A DNA stretch of 64,000 bases from Phycisphaerales bacterium (GTDB lineage Bacteria; Planctomycetota; Phycisphaerae; Phycisphaerales; SM1A02). How positions within the stretch are numbered: position 1 is the stretch's first letter; every line of letters starts with the position of its first letter. The notes under the pieces were generated by a model, which worked only from the letters and a program-made list of their open reading frames with translations, was not told the DNA's origin and did no database searches. This document shows, one piece after another, positions 9,071-18,757 of this stretch. The position numbers were made by a program, and so were the translations under genes. The DNA lies in NCBI GenBank assembly GCA_029260575.1, contig JAJDDB010000004.1, positions 124,001 through 188,000 on the forward strand. The letters are read 5' to 3'.

Positions 9071-9505
9071 TCAGATCTCCAGCGGCTTGGGCTGCTGAGC
9101 AGCGTGCGGATGTTCATCGCCGGCATAGATCTTGAGCTTTGAAAGCATCTGCCTGCCGAGGCGATTCTTCGGGAGCATGCGGCGCACTGCGTCTTTGACA
9201 AGTAACTCGGGTTTACTCTCGAGAACATCGCCAAAGCTGTCGCTGCGCAGGCCGCCTGGGTAACCACTAAAACGCAGTTTCTTTTTCTGTTCTGCTTTTC
9301 GGCCGGTCAGCACGATGCCGGATGCGTTGGTGATGACGACGAAATCGCCGCAGTCAACGTGGGGTGTGTACTCGGGGCGATGCTTGCCCATGAGGACAGT
9401 GGCAACAGTCGTCGCCATGCGGCCGAGCACCTGGCCGCGGGCATCAACTTTGTGCCATGTGGCTTTGACGTCACCGGGTTTGGCAAATGTAGTCTGGCGA
9501 GGCAT
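9071..9505 (-). CDS. rplM: 50S ribosomal protein L13
   Basis: L13 is an early-assembly protein of the large subunit. The 144-aa protein carries ATWHKVDARGQVLGRMAT, the core HRPEYTPHVDCGDFVVI, the GYPGGLRS block and AVRRMLPKNRLGRQML. I chose the ATG at 9505; an in-frame GTG five codons earlier at 9520 is less likely because the ribosome site (tggga) lies over it. It forms an operon with rpsI. Confidence 0.97.
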   Translation of the reverse strand: MPRQTTFAKPGDVKATWHKVDARGQVLGRMATTVATVLMGKHRPEYTPHVDCGDFVVITNASGIVLTGRKAEQKKKLRFSGYPGGLRSDSFGDVLESKPELLVKDAVRRMLPKNRLGRQMLSKLKIYAGDEHPHAAQQPKPLEI

Positions 9506-9606
9506 CGTCGTGATTCCCACCGCACGGCATGAGCCGCACGCTCGTTGCAGAAAAAAGCAGTTTCAGTCCACCCCCCGGGGTCGCCGCACCGAGCAGCGAA
9601 CGGATC

Positions 9607-9634
9607 AGAATAGCCTTCGGGCCGGTCCTGTCAA
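9607..9634 (-). promoter_or_regulatory. Candidate promoter of rplM-rpsI
   Basis: On the minus strand TTGACA (9634-9629) is separated by 16 bases from TATTCT (9612-9607). Transcription would begin near 9600 and give a leader of about 95 bases before the L13 start. The 327-bp divergent gap up to 9832 holds nothing else I can name. Confidence 0.5.
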
Positions 9635-9832
9635 GGTATTCAGGGGCGGCGATTCATGCAGCCGGGTTGCCAGTAGATCGCCTTGATTTGCAGGAATTGC
9701 CGGGAATCGCCGATGCAACGAGGCCAAGGCGGTGCTCGATCCTGCAACGTACAGCAAGAGCAGGGACTACAGTACCCCGATCCAATTCGACAACATGGCT
9801 CTAAGCCTATCGCAACGGCCTGTTTTCAAACC

Positions 9833-11545
9833 ATGAACCTACCGCCAGACCAGCCTGACAGCCCGGGACTTCCCCCTGCAGACGCACGCGCCGCATGGCA
9901 GCATCCGTATTTCGGCCCACCCGGGGAAGGACAAGCAGCGTGGCATCAGCCGCCAGCCCCACGGCGCAGCCCCCGAGGTTCGGCAATTGCCGGCTGGATC
10001 GGGATCGTCCTCGGCTGCGCCATGATGATCAGCATGCATCTGCTGAGTGCGGCATTGGTTCAGGAGGATGCACCAGACAACGTTGGCCCGCTGTTGATGG
10101 AGATCCAGGGCAAGTACATGGTCGGTACGCACAACTTCATGCCCGGTTCATCCGAAATGATGTACTCGCAGGCCGAAGAAACTCTGAATCTGGGTTCGAT
10201 TACGCAGCGACACCAGTTTGTCGTGCTCGCAGCGGAATTGGCAGGCCCCGATGCTGCGTTGCAGGTGATCACTGATCTGGACCGGTTGATTGCTGACGAA
10301 CAGGCCAAACGCCAACATGAAGACGGCGACCAAGCTCGGCCGGTGATGACAGACGATCAGCGGGCGGTACACGAGATTCTTCGCTTTGTTTACGGCACAG
10401 GAACTGCGCCAGCACCTGACGCGACAGCAGAACCAGTAGATGAGGTCGTTGCTGGTGCTACATCGGAAGAAGAAGCAAGTTCGACGCCTGACGCAGCGGC
10501 CGTCGATGCAGACGATTCGGAGAGGTGGGCGCAGACTTTGCAGCGCGTTGGCGCGTTGACCGCAGATCAGACGAAACTGCTTCGCGATGAACTTGGTTGG
10601 TTCGGCAAGGCCGCAGTCGCGCCGCCTGGCACCGGCAGGGATGTCACTCGATCAAAGATAGAGATGTCCGCTCGCATCGTGCTATTCACGTTCCTTGGCG
10701 CAGCAGGTGTTCTGGTTGTTGTCGGCGTGGCCGGGCTGATTGGGCTTGTTGTGCTGGTGATTCTTGCGTTGCAACTGCGGACGCGCAGCGGCGTGCAGCC
10801 GGGCAACGTCCATCACGGGTTGTATGCGGAAACATTCGGAATCTGGATGATTTTGTTTCCACTGGGGCAGTTCGGCGCGGGTGTTGTTGGCGCACTGGCT
10901 CCAACGTTCGCCATGCCGGCAGTACTGGCGGTGTTCTTCGCAAGTTTGCTTGTGTTGTTCTGGCCGGTGCTGCGCGGCGCGCGGTGGAGTGATGTGCGTG
11001 CCGATGTCGGACTGACGCTCGGCCGCAACCCGACAGCCGAACCATTCATCGGAGTGCTTGGCTATGCGATGGGCCTGCCGATGCTCGCAGTCGGGCTTGT
11101 CCTCGTATTCATTCTGATTGGAGTACAGGCATTTTTCTTGCCCGAGCAAGGTGTCTTTGATCCGGCGGGTGGTCCGGCGCATCCAATTCTGCTGGAACTT
11201 GGCGGGCCGGCAATCTGGCCGAAGGTCATGATTCTGTTTCTGGCGGCAGTCGCAGCTCCGATTGTCGAGGAAACTATGTTCCGTGGTGTGCTGTACCGGC
11301 ACCTGCGAGATTTCAGCCGCAGGCTGGGCAATTTCCTGAGCATTGTGATCAGTGCTCTCGTCAGCGGCTTCATCTTCGCTGCGATTCACCCGCAGGGGTG
11401 GGTTGCGATCCCGGCTCTTATGGCTCTGTCGTTTGCCTTTGTGCTCGTACGCGAATGGCGTGGCACGTTGATCCCGGCAATGATCGTCCACGGCATATCA
11501 AATTTCCTGGTTATGTCACTGCTGATCATCGTGCTGAGTGTCTGA
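9833..11545 (+). CDS. CPBP family intramembrane metalloprotease
   Basis: CPBP (CAAX protease/Rce1-like) proteins are membrane endopeptidases. Here the catalytic signatures lie in the last quarter: EETMFRGVLYRHLR (the EExxxR glutamate pair), FAAIHPQG with its histidine, and a final HGISNF. The 570-aa protein begins with a Pro-rich cytoplasmic stretch of about 45 residues, a first membrane helix (IAGWIGIVLGCAMMISM), a long acidic soluble region of about 200 residues, then seven or more hydrophobic helices. The soluble insert between helix 1 and the membrane core is unusual, and its function is not evident. The ATG at 9833 is preferred over in-frame upstream codons because conserved composition starts there. 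Its substrate is unknown. Confidence 0.82.
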   Translation: MNLPPDQPDSPGLPPADARAAWQHPYFGPPGEGQAAWHQPPAPRRSPRGSAIAGWIGIVLGCAMMISMHLLSAALVQEDAPDNVGPLLMEIQGKYMVGTHNFMPGSSEMMYSQAEETLNLGSITQRHQFVVLAAELAGPDAALQVITDLDRLIADEQAKRQHEDGDQARPVMTDDQRAVHEILRFVYGTGTAPAPDATAEPVDEVVAGATSEEEASSTPDAAAVDADDSERWAQTLQRVGALTADQTKLLRDELGWFGKAAVAPPGTGRDVTRSKIEMSARIVLFTFLGAAGVLVVVGVAGLIGLVVLVILALQLRTRSGVQPGNVHHGLYAETFGIWMILFPLGQFGAGVVGALAPTFAMPAVLAVFFASLLVLFWPVLRGARWSDVRADVGLTLGRNPTAEPFIGVLGYAMGLPMLAVGLVLVFILIGVQAFFLPEQGVFDPAGGPAHPILLELGGPAIWPKVMILFLAAVAAPIVEETMFRGVLYRHLRDFSRRLGNFLSIVISALVSGFIFAAIHPQGWVAIPALMALSFAFVLVREWRGTLIPAMIVHGISNFLVMSLLIIVLSV

Positions 11546-11784
11546 TGGATGTTCTGAGCCGTTCCAGAATCAAGACCAGCGGAATTCGGGGCTTTTGGTC
11601 GAAGAACGACCGCCCAGCGGCGTCTTTTTGCTGGAACAAAGCCCAATGCAGAGGCATTGAATAGAGTGTTGTCGACGGAATCGGCCGATTCGGGCTGATT
11701 GCCCGTGGCTGAGGGCCAAGCCGGACGGTATTCTCGACAGCACCGGCCGCGTCGAAGTCCGGGCTGTGCTGGAGGAAGCGGAAG

Positions 11785-12702
11785 TTGCAACTGAGGCAGG
11801 GATCGACAATCACCTCAGGGACCATTGTTGCGATGGCTGTTGCCGCAGCAGCAGTTGCCTGCGATGACACTTCGACACCGCATCCCCAACCTGAAAGCGT
11901 TGATGGGCAGGTCCACTCGTACATCAGCCTGCAGCATCCGCCGGGCGCCATTGATCCGGTTGAGTTTTTTGAACAGCTTGTTGATCGATATCGAACGATC
12001 AGCGCGTATGAAGACCACACGCATGTCGTCGAGGTGACCACGCCGGATGGCGGCGATGCGCAGTTGCGCGAAACTGACCTGCAGTGCGAAATCACTTCAG
12101 CAGGTGAATTGCACATTCGCACGCCAGGCGAGACGCTTCTGGCGGACTTCGGCGTGCGTTTGCCGTTCGTCAGCTTACGGAACGTTGCGAAGACCAAGCG
12201 CGACTATGACCTTTGGCAGGCGCCGCATCTTGGATTGCGATTTATGCATGATCCACTGCGCGAGTTTCGTGTCGGCGCTCCCGACGGGTTCAAGGCAGCC
12301 CGCGCTCGACCGGTGACAATCGGCACGCGTGAACTCGTGCAACTCAAACTGGAAGCATCAGCGCATACAGATACGCAGACGGAAACTCAGTTTGATCTGT
12401 TTGTTGATCCGCAGTCGATGCTGGTGGAGCGAATTGAAGGCCGCGAACGCCTTCCGGACGGCGCGACGTATGAAACGACCCTGCAGATCGAGTTGGGCGA
12501 TGTTCGTGACAGTGACGGCGCGCTGATTAGCCGCGCTGCTGAGGGTGATCCATTGCCGGCGAAGAGTGTTGATGACCCGCAGCCGGGTTGGATCGAAGGT
12601 CCACCGATGCAGACACCGGACAATGATGCGGATTCCGAGGCAGCGTCTGAAGACACCGCAACGGACCTGCCCGCAGCGCCTCCCACGGGCTTCATTCCCT
12701 GA
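11785..12702 (+). CDS. Putative LolA-like exported lipoprotein
   Basis: I do not recognise a specific gene. The 305-aa protein starts at a TTG preceded by ggagga with good spacing. It has an N-terminal hydrophobic segment ending AAAVAC, a plausible lipobox with the cysteine near residue 26. The body looks beta-rich (YRTISAYEDHTHVVEV, QFDLFVDPQSMLVERIEGR) and resembles DUF2092/LolA-like carriers that bind lipids or lipoproteins, but the match is by overall pattern only. The tail is acidic and Pro-rich. It ends 33 bases from the convergent mrp gene. Confidence 0.55.
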   Translation: MQLRQGSTITSGTIVAMAVAAAAVACDDTSTPHPQPESVDGQVHSYISLQHPPGAIDPVEFFEQLVDRYRTISAYEDHTHVVEVTTPDGGDAQLRETDLQCEITSAGELHIRTPGETLLADFGVRLPFVSLRNVAKTKRDYDLWQAPHLGLRFMHDPLREFRVGAPDGFKAARARPVTIGTRELVQLKLEASAHTDTQTETQFDLFVDPQSMLVERIEGRERLPDGATYETTLQIELGDVRDSDGALISRAAEGDPLPAKSVDDPQPGWIEGPPMQTPDNDADSEAASEDTATDLPAAPPTGFIP

Positions 12703-12735
12703 TTCACAATCGAGATTGCGATTTGCGGCTTCCGT

Positions 12736-13836
12736 TCAATGCACGGAAAGCGTTGGCTGGACGAGTTTGCCCGAACGTGCAGCGATGGATATCTGTCCTG
12801 CGAGGTTTTGACACAGGCTGTCCAGTTGATTGCTCAGGTCATCGCTGATGTTCCAGTTTTCCAGTGGCTTGCCGGCGTCACCGTTGGCGCGCATCTGTAT
12901 CTGGATCGGCACTGCGCCGAGGAACGGCAGATTCATCTGCTGGGCCATGTCTTCAGCGCCGCCGCGGCCGAATATGTCGTATTCCTTGCCATCGTCTCCG
13001 ATGAAGTAGCTCATGTTTTCGACAACGCCGAGGATGTCGACGCCGAGTTGCTGGAACATTCGCGCTGCTCGGCGTGCATCATCCTGTGCGACGCGCTGTG
13101 GTGTACAGACGATGACAGCGCCGCTGAGTGGAAGGATCTGGCTCATCGTAAGCGGAACGTCACCCGTGCCCGGCGGCAGGTCGACGACGAGATAATCCAA
13201 TTGGCCCCAGTCGGTCTGCAGTGCAAGTTGTCGAAACGCGCCGTGCGCCATCGGACCGCGCCAGATCAGCGCCTTGTCCGGATCGACGAGCTTGCCGATG
13301 GTCATGGACTTGATGCCATGCGCTTCGAAGGGCATCATCGTTTCACCCTTGATGCGGGGTGCAATATCTTCAAGGCCGAGCAGTGTGCTGAGTGACGGGC
13401 CGTAGATGTCGCCATCCAGAAGCCCGACCGACGCGCCGTGTCGCGCCAAACCGACAGCAAGCGTTGTTGCGATCGTTGACTTACCGACGCCGCCCTTGCC
13501 TGCGCCAACGGCAATGATGTGATTCACATTAGGAAGCGGACTCTCGTCATCACGGGTCTTTTCGTTTGGCCTGCGCGTATCTGCAGTGAATTCAATATGC
13601 ACAGTGCCGAGCGTGCTGCTGGTCTCGTGCGCCTTCGTTTGCAGCGCCTTTTCAATGTCGCGACGAATGGTGTCCTTCATGGGACAGGCAGGTGTGGTCA
13701 GTTCGATCGTAAGATGCACATCATTAGCGTCCAACGAGACGTCCTTAACCATATTGAGCGCCACGAGATCGCGGTGCAGTTCCGGGTCGTTGACAGTTCG
13801 CAAGGCATCGTGAACGTGCTGAGAAGAGAGAGGCAT
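12736..13836 (-). CDS. mrp: Mrp/ApbC-type Fe-S cluster carrier ATPase
   Basis: Mrp/NBP35 proteins hold and pass on Fe-S clusters in the cytoplasm. The 366-aa protein has an N-terminal MIP18 (DUF59) domain (residues about 5-75, with ELTTPACPMKD) and then a ParA-like ATPase: deviant Walker A GKGGVGKST, DGDIYGPSLSTLLG, and VVDLPPGTGDVPLT. The C-terminal CxxC that bridges a cluster in E. coli ApbC is replaced here by IGDDGKEYDIFG, as in a sub-branch of the family. The ATG at 13836 (ggag eight bases upstream) is chosen over in-frame codons reaching 14001, which would overlap the divergent gene. Confidence 0.9.
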   Translation of the reverse strand: MPLSSQHVHDALRTVNDPELHRDLVALNMVKDVSLDANDVHLTIELTTPACPMKDTIRRDIEKALQTKAHETSSTLGTVHIEFTADTRRPNEKTRDDESPLPNVNHIIAVGAGKGGVGKSTIATTLAVGLARHGASVGLLDGDIYGPSLSTLLGLEDIAPRIKGETMMPFEAHGIKSMTIGKLVDPDKALIWRGPMAHGAFRQLALQTDWGQLDYLVVDLPPGTGDVPLTMSQILPLSGAVIVCTPQRVAQDDARRAARMFQQLGVDILGVVENMSYFIGDDGKEYDIFGRGGAEDMAQQMNLPFLGAVPIQIQMRANGDAGKPLENWNISDDLSNQLDSLCQNLAGQISIAARSGKLVQPTLSVH

Positions 13837-14000
13837 GGGGTGCTCCGCAGAGATATCGAGGTCTGGAAACTGAACAGAAGTGCATAATAGGCCTTGTGGG
13901 TCTGCGCTTCCCGAAAGAGATTGCTGAAAGGGATTGTCCCGGCTGCGCTGTGAGCCGACAATACTCCAGGACGATAACAGCGATTTGGGAGATTCGGCCA

Positions 14001-14819
14001 ATGCGAATTTTCAATGTGATGTTTGAAAAACAGATGCGAGTTGTTTGTGTTGCTGGTGCGCTTGCTGTGTGCAGCGTCGCATGGGGGTTTCAGAACAACA
14101 GCGCGTCAGAGCGTGAACCAGATGCGCCGCCGGACTTGCTGGCCGGCCCGGACATTGACGGCGAGGCGGCCGACGCAAACAACAATGCCATGACTACAAC
14201 ACGCGAGCAGAATGCGCGCCGCTTGAATCGCGCATCCATTCCGCCGCGATTGTGGATACGCGAGGCGAGGAAGTTTGACCTGACATCTGAGCAGCGCGCA
14301 ACTATGGAATCGATACTTGCTGAATTTGAAGCGGCGCAGCGCGCGCACCTCGAAGAGCATGGAGCCGAGCTTCGAGAAATATCCAGTGAGTTTCGCCAAA
14401 AGCGAAACGGGGATATTGAGATTAAACGTGAACTCGGCAAGCGCGTGCAGGAACTGCGAGAGCTTGCGCCGAATTTCGAAGACTATCAGCATCGCATTTG
14501 GGATGAACTGACTCCGCCGCAGCGAGAGGAACTGACACAACGGCTCGAGATGTTGCAGAAGCAACTTGAAGTCGAGCGCGAAAACCGCAGACAGCAGGGG
14601 CGCAGACAGCGCGACCGGGTCGATGATCGAGCACAGCGCGATTCGGTGCCGATGGGTGTCAACAGCCCGAGCCTGGATGCCTTTGATGAACTCGGCAGAC
14701 GTCGACTGCGGTTTCTGATGCACCACAAAAAAGCGGGCACGGAAGGTGATCTGGATATTGTTCCGCAGCGTCGGCTTCCGGCACCGCCACCACCGCGCAT
14801 CCCGCCGATGGATGAGTAA
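14001..14819 (+). CDS. LTxxQ-motif (Spy/CpxP-like) periplasmic protein
   Basis: Spy/CpxP-type proteins are small periplasmic chaperones or stress sensors built from helices with LTxxQ motifs. This 272-aa product has a signal-like segment (MRVVCVAGALAVCSVAWGF, from residue 12), then LTSEQ near residue 88 and LTPPQ near 175 separated by a long charged helix, and a Gln/Arg-rich coiled tail. The start at 14001 (ATG) or the later ATG at 14034 are both possible. It is divergent from mrp. Function is inferred from the motif spacing only. Confidence 0.6.
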   Translation: MRIFNVMFEKQMRVVCVAGALAVCSVAWGFQNNSASEREPDAPPDLLAGPDIDGEAADANNNAMTTTREQNARRLNRASIPPRLWIREARKFDLTSEQRATMESILAEFEAAQRAHLEEHGAELREISSEFRQKRNGDIEIKRELGKRVQELRELAPNFEDYQHRIWDELTPPQREELTQRLEMLQKQLEVERENRRQQGRRQRDRVDDRAQRDSVPMGVNSPSLDAFDELGRRRLRFLMHHKKAGTEGDLDIVPQRRLPAPPPPRIPPMDE

Positions 14820-14828
14820 GCAGCCGGC

Positions 14829-16136
14829 TTACCAATACAACCCGTCGTAGTTCGGTTGGTTGTGCAGCGCTTCAACGTTGACAAGGTCAATGATGCGCTG
14901 ATCGTCGCGCCATTGCACCGAAGCCCATGCTTCAGGTGTGAGGCGGTGGGCTACGACAATCACATCAGAATCTTTGATGACGCCGTCAAGGTCATCACTG
15001 AGCAGATTCGCAAGGTGCGGAATGCTCTGCAGGGCAAAGCTCTTGTTCGCGCCGACCAATGCCTGCACCGCAAGATGCTGATCGTAAATGTGCACTGGAA
15101 GGCCCTTGCCAGTTGCGAGTTCGACAAGCGTCACCATCGGCGATTCGCGAATATCGTCCGTGCCTTCCTTAAACGCCAGACCGATGACGCCGAGCTTTGG
15201 ACGATCAGAACCAATGCGCTTGAAGACTGACTCAACCTGCACAACATTCGATTTCATGGTTCCGCTGAGCATCGGCATTGGTGCTGCCAGATCGCGTGAG
15301 GCGTCCAACACTGCTCGCAGATCTTTGGGCAGGCATGACCCGCCGAAGGCAAAGCCGGGCTTGAGATACTTCGGCGAGATATTGAGTTTGTGATCGGCGC
15401 AGAAAATATCCATGACCGCATGGCCGTCAATGTCAAAGCCTTTGCACAACATGCCGATCTCGTTGCCGAAGGTGACTTTGACTGCATGAAAACAGTTGTC
15501 TGCATACTTGACCATCGCTGCAATGTCCGGGCTCACGAAGAACGTCTCCGCTTCAATGCCGGGGTAAAGCTGTGTGCAAAGCTCTTCGCTCTTGGGATCA
15601 GTCGCGCCGTAGACGATCTTCGGCGGGTTGTAGAAGTCGTACACCGCAGCGCCTTCGCGCAGGAATTCGGGATGACAGACGTAACCGACGTTTGTGCCGA
15701 GTTTCTCGCCGGTGTGTTGTTCAAGAATTTCCTGCAGCTTTCGATGTACATGCGGCAGGCTTGTTGAACGGTTGAGCACTGCAAGGAACTTGCCGGTGTT
15801 GGTCTTGACCGCATCGGCGATTTGTTCGCAGACGCGTTCGAGGTAAATACTGTTGACGCCGCCGGTTGGTGTTGACGGCGTACCGACGCAGACCAGCGCC
15901 ATGTCTGCATCCTGAAGCGCAGCGTTGGTGTCGGTCGTGGCGGACAGTCGGCCTTCGTCGACGGCCTTGCGAAGAATCTCAGCAAGGCCTTCCTCAATGA
16001 TTGGTGATTCGCCGCGTTTAATACGGTCGACTTTTGGCTTGGCGATGTCCACGCCAACCACGGTATGGCCGAGCGCTGCAAGACAGCCGCAACTCACCGC
16101 ACCTACATATCCCAAACCGAGCACACAAATCTTCAC
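14829..16136 (-). CDS. UDP-glucose/GDP-mannose 6-dehydrogenase family protein
   Basis: These enzymes oxidise C6 of a sugar nucleotide to a uronate in two NAD-dependent steps, supplying acidic sugars for exopolysaccharide. The 435-aa protein has the Rossmann start ICVLGLGYVGAVSCGCLAALGH, the conserved CVGTPS, HPEFLREGAAVYDF, and the catalytic cysteine in FAFGGSCLPKDLRAV. The wording of the last two blocks is closer to GDP-mannose dehydrogenase (AlgD) than to UDP-glucose dehydrogenase, but the substrate cannot be fixed from sequence. It overlaps the upstream glycosyltransferase by four bases (ATGA), so the two are translated together. Confidence 0.9.
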   Translation of the reverse strand: MKICVLGLGYVGAVSCGCLAALGHTVVGVDIAKPKVDRIKRGESPIIEEGLAEILRKAVDEGRLSATTDTNAALQDADMALVCVGTPSTPTGGVNSIYLERVCEQIADAVKTNTGKFLAVLNRSTSLPHVHRKLQEILEQHTGEKLGTNVGYVCHPEFLREGAAVYDFYNPPKIVYGATDPKSEELCTQLYPGIEAETFFVSPDIAAMVKYADNCFHAVKVTFGNEIGMLCKGFDIDGHAVMDIFCADHKLNISPKYLKPGFAFGGSCLPKDLRAVLDASRDLAAPMPMLSGTMKSNVVQVESVFKRIGSDRPKLGVIGLAFKEGTDDIRESPMVTLVELATGKGLPVHIYDQHLAVQALVGANKSFALQSIPHLANLLSDDLDGVIKDSDVIVVAHRLTPEAWASVQWRDDQRIIDLVNVEALHNQPNYDGLYW

Positions 16137-17353
16137 GTTGTCTTCTCCCGTTGCCTGTACGCGTGCGTCAGTTGCAATGCATCGCGGATTGTCTGGTCAA
16201 TACTGCGGGCCTGATTCTCGACGGTGACTTCATCGCGCATCATCTGCACCGCTGCGCCGGTAATTCGATCTCGAGTGGTATCGTCACCAAGCACGCTGCT
16301 CATTGTTTGCACCAGCGCGTCAATGTCGCCCCTTGGATACCGCCAGCCGGTTTGATCGTGTTTGAGAATTTCGGAATCGGCGCCGTATTCATCAGCGATT
16401 ACCGTCGGCCGGCCGAGCGCCAGTGATTGATTGATAGCAAGCCCCACTGCGCCGGGATAGATACATACATCTGACGCGGCGATCCAGCAGTAATCATCGC
16501 CTTCAGGTACGCGGCCGGTCACGAGAATTCGATCCGGGTCCAGCTGCTTTGCCTTGGCGCGGATGTCCTCAAGCATCGGCCCGCCACTGACAAGCACCAT
16601 CGCAAGCACGCTATCGAGCTGGCGCAGTCGCGGCCAGGCGTCAAGCAGGTCCTGATGGCGCTTCTCGGGATCCATGCGCCCGATGCTCAGCAGAATTGTC
16701 GCATCAGTCAGCTCGGCTTCGGCGCGAAGTTCTTCACCGCGCGCAGCAATGTCGGCGCTGTCTTCAAAGATGCGCCTTGTGTCGATTGTGTTCTGGGCTA
16801 CTCGAGCGCGGTCGGCAGGAAAACCGAGTGCCGTAAGTTCCGTCATTGATTGTTTGCCGTAGCAGATCGCACGGTCGTACCGGCTATAAAAACGCTTCTT
16901 GATTGTGTCCGCAATTATTCGGGGAATGCGCGAATAACTGTGCGTCTTGGTCCAACAGACCGCAGCGCCGCCGTAGCTGTGTACGACGCCGGGCAGGAGC
17001 CAGTTGCTGCGGTTGCGCGGGTTGGCGCTGACGATGACAACTTCAGGTTGCTCTGCTGCGACGATTTTCTCTGCGCCGCGCCATTGCAGCATCGAGACGC
17101 CGAGGCGTTTGGAAGTGTCTGCTGGAAACTCGCGGAAGTATGGCCGTTTGCCACCGCCGAACGCCCCGCCGTCGGTAAGCGGCCCGCAGACTGTAAGTTC
17201 ATATGTGCCGGCACCCAACCGAGTGATCTCATCCCACAGGGCAATGCGATAGTGCTCAACACGCGGGTGGAAATCCCAGACCTGAAATGGGCGATCGCCC
17301 GCTCTGGCGGCGGTGGATTGGGAATCTGATGGCACAGGGATCAGGGTCGTCAC
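16133..17353 (-). CDS. Glycosyltransferase, GT4 family
   Basis: A GT-B fold transferase that moves a sugar from a nucleotide donor to a growing polysaccharide. Key segments are VWDFHPRVEHYRIALW at the acceptor side, ILLSIGRMDPEKRHQDLLDAW (donor domain) and the late ADEYGADSEILKHDQTGW with the E-x7-E-like donor site. The start is uncertain: a GTG at 17353 is used here, while an in-frame TTG at 17476 would extend it by 41 residues of poor composition close to the divergent gene. The last four bases overlap the dehydrogenase start. The sugar used is unknown. Confidence 0.8.
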   Translation of the reverse strand: MTTLIPVPSDSQSTAARAGDRPFQVWDFHPRVEHYRIALWDEITRLGAGTYELTVCGPLTDGGAFGGGKRPYFREFPADTSKRLGVSMLQWRGAEKIVAAEQPEVVIVSANPRNRSNWLLPGVVHSYGGAAVCWTKTHSYSRIPRIIADTIKKRFYSRYDRAICYGKQSMTELTALGFPADRARVAQNTIDTRRIFEDSADIAARGEELRAEAELTDATILLSIGRMDPEKRHQDLLDAWPRLRQLDSVLAMVLVSGGPMLEDIRAKAKQLDPDRILVTGRVPEGDDYCWIAASDVCIYPGAVGLAINQSLALGRPTVIADEYGADSEILKHDQTGWRYPRGDIDALVQTMSSVLGDDTTRDRITGAAVQMMRDEVTVENQARSIDQTIRDALQLTHAYRQREKTT

Positions 17354-17526
17354 AATCAGGCGTCGAGTCAAAGCGTGGTCAAAGGATTCGGGAATCCGGT
17401 AGGTACGGTCGGCATCAGTATGTGGTTCAGCCGGGGCGGACAGGATAGCGACCCGGTGAAGTGGAGGCCGACTCAAAGATTGAGCGAGTCTCGCGCAGCC
17501 AGTCTGGTGTGGTAGTGTTTTCCCCG

Positions 17527-18699
17527 ATGAGAATTGCCCATGTACTCAAGGAACTCGATCCGGCATACGGCGGAACGGTCACTGTCCCGCTGAACATGGT
17601 TCGCTGGACCGCAGCTGCCGGGCTGGATGTGGAGATATGGACTGCCGACAGTTTCGGCTGGCAGCCGCCGGAGAGGGGTGTCGGTGCGGGTTCAATTACC
17701 GTCAAGGAGCGAAAGGGCCCTGACGGGTTGTTTGAGAAGGGGTTTTTTCAGCGGTTTGCTGCTGAGCTGAATTCTATTGATCTGCTGCACATCCACGGAT
17801 TGTGGAACCCGCATTCGGCGCGATTCGTGTTTGCGTGTGCCCGGCTCGGCGTTCCGGTGCTGCACACGATGCACGGCATGCTGATGGATTGGCCGATGTC
17901 GCATCGCCGGCCGAAGAAGCTTGTGTACATGAAACTGGTCGCAAAACGTCAGCTTCTGCAGACAACGGCAGTGCATATGCTCAATGCTGAAGAAACCCGA
18001 CAGTCTGCTAATGCTGGGGCTGACTTTCGATATTTCGAATTGCCCAACGGCGTGGACACAAGCGAATTTGATGCGCTGCCGGCAAGAGGAACGTATCGCG
18101 CGACCGAGCCGGACCTTGCGGATAAGACGATAATCCTGTCCGTCGGGCGGCTGCACACCATCAAAGGCACAGACCTGTTGCTGGCCGCGTTTCTTGAATT
18201 AGCGAGGCAGCGTGATGATGTGGCTTTGGTTCTGGCGGGGCCGGATGAGGGATTGAAGGACACGTTGGATCAGAAGTTGCGCGGGCACCCGGCTGCTGAT
18301 CGGGTGCGCCTGCCGGGGCTGGTCACCGGCGACCTGCGATTGTCGTTGCTGGCTGACGCTGACATATATGCGCATTGCTCGAGGCATGAAACCATGTCGA
18401 TGGCAATCCTTGAAGCTGCGTACGCGGGTAAGTGCATGCTGGTGACCGATCGATGCAATTGTCCGGAAATTGCGGAAGTGGATGCAGGGGTGACGGTTGC
18501 GGTAGACAGTGCTGCGATCAGGAGCGGGCTGGAGCGGCTGCTTGATGAGCCGCAGCAGCTTGCTGCGCGAGGTGAGCGGGCCCGGCAGTTGGTGCGGCAG
18601 CGGTTTACCGCAGCCGTAGTCACGCCGCAGTTGATTGGCCATTATGAACAAATGGTGGCTGGAGGGGCGTATCCGTGGGTGCAGGCAAGGCAGGGGTGA
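17527..18699 (+). CDS. Glycosyltransferase, GT4 family
   Basis: The 390-aa protein starts MRIAHVLKELDPAYGGTV, typical of GT4 enzymes with a glycine-rich N-terminal loop. It continues with LLHIHGLWNPHS, PNGVDTSEFD, ILSVGRLHTIKGTDLLLAAF in the nucleotide-sugar-binding domain, and ETMSMAILEAAYAGK as the donor E-x7-E site. The ATG at 17527 fits the start of homologues, while upstream in-frame codons add non-conserved sequence. It heads a plus-strand run with the deacetylase and FkbM genes and is divergent from the other glycosyltransferase. Confidence 0.88.
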   Translation: MRIAHVLKELDPAYGGTVTVPLNMVRWTAAAGLDVEIWTADSFGWQPPERGVGAGSITVKERKGPDGLFEKGFFQRFAAELNSIDLLHIHGLWNPHSARFVFACARLGVPVLHTMHGMLMDWPMSHRRPKKLVYMKLVAKRQLLQTTAVHMLNAEETRQSANAGADFRYFELPNGVDTSEFDALPARGTYRATEPDLADKTIILSVGRLHTIKGTDLLLAAFLELARQRDDVALVLAGPDEGLKDTLDQKLRGHPAADRVRLPGLVTGDLRLSLLADADIYAHCSRHETMSMAILEAAYAGKCMLVTDRCNCPEIAEVDAGVTVAVDSAAIRSGLERLLDEPQQLAARGERARQLVRQRFTAAVVTPQLIGHYEQMVAGGAYPWVQARQG

Positions 18700-18757
18700 C
18701 GGCGGCGGGTCAATTCGTGGCACGGGTGCGCAGCAGCGGCTACCTTCGAATTCAAAC

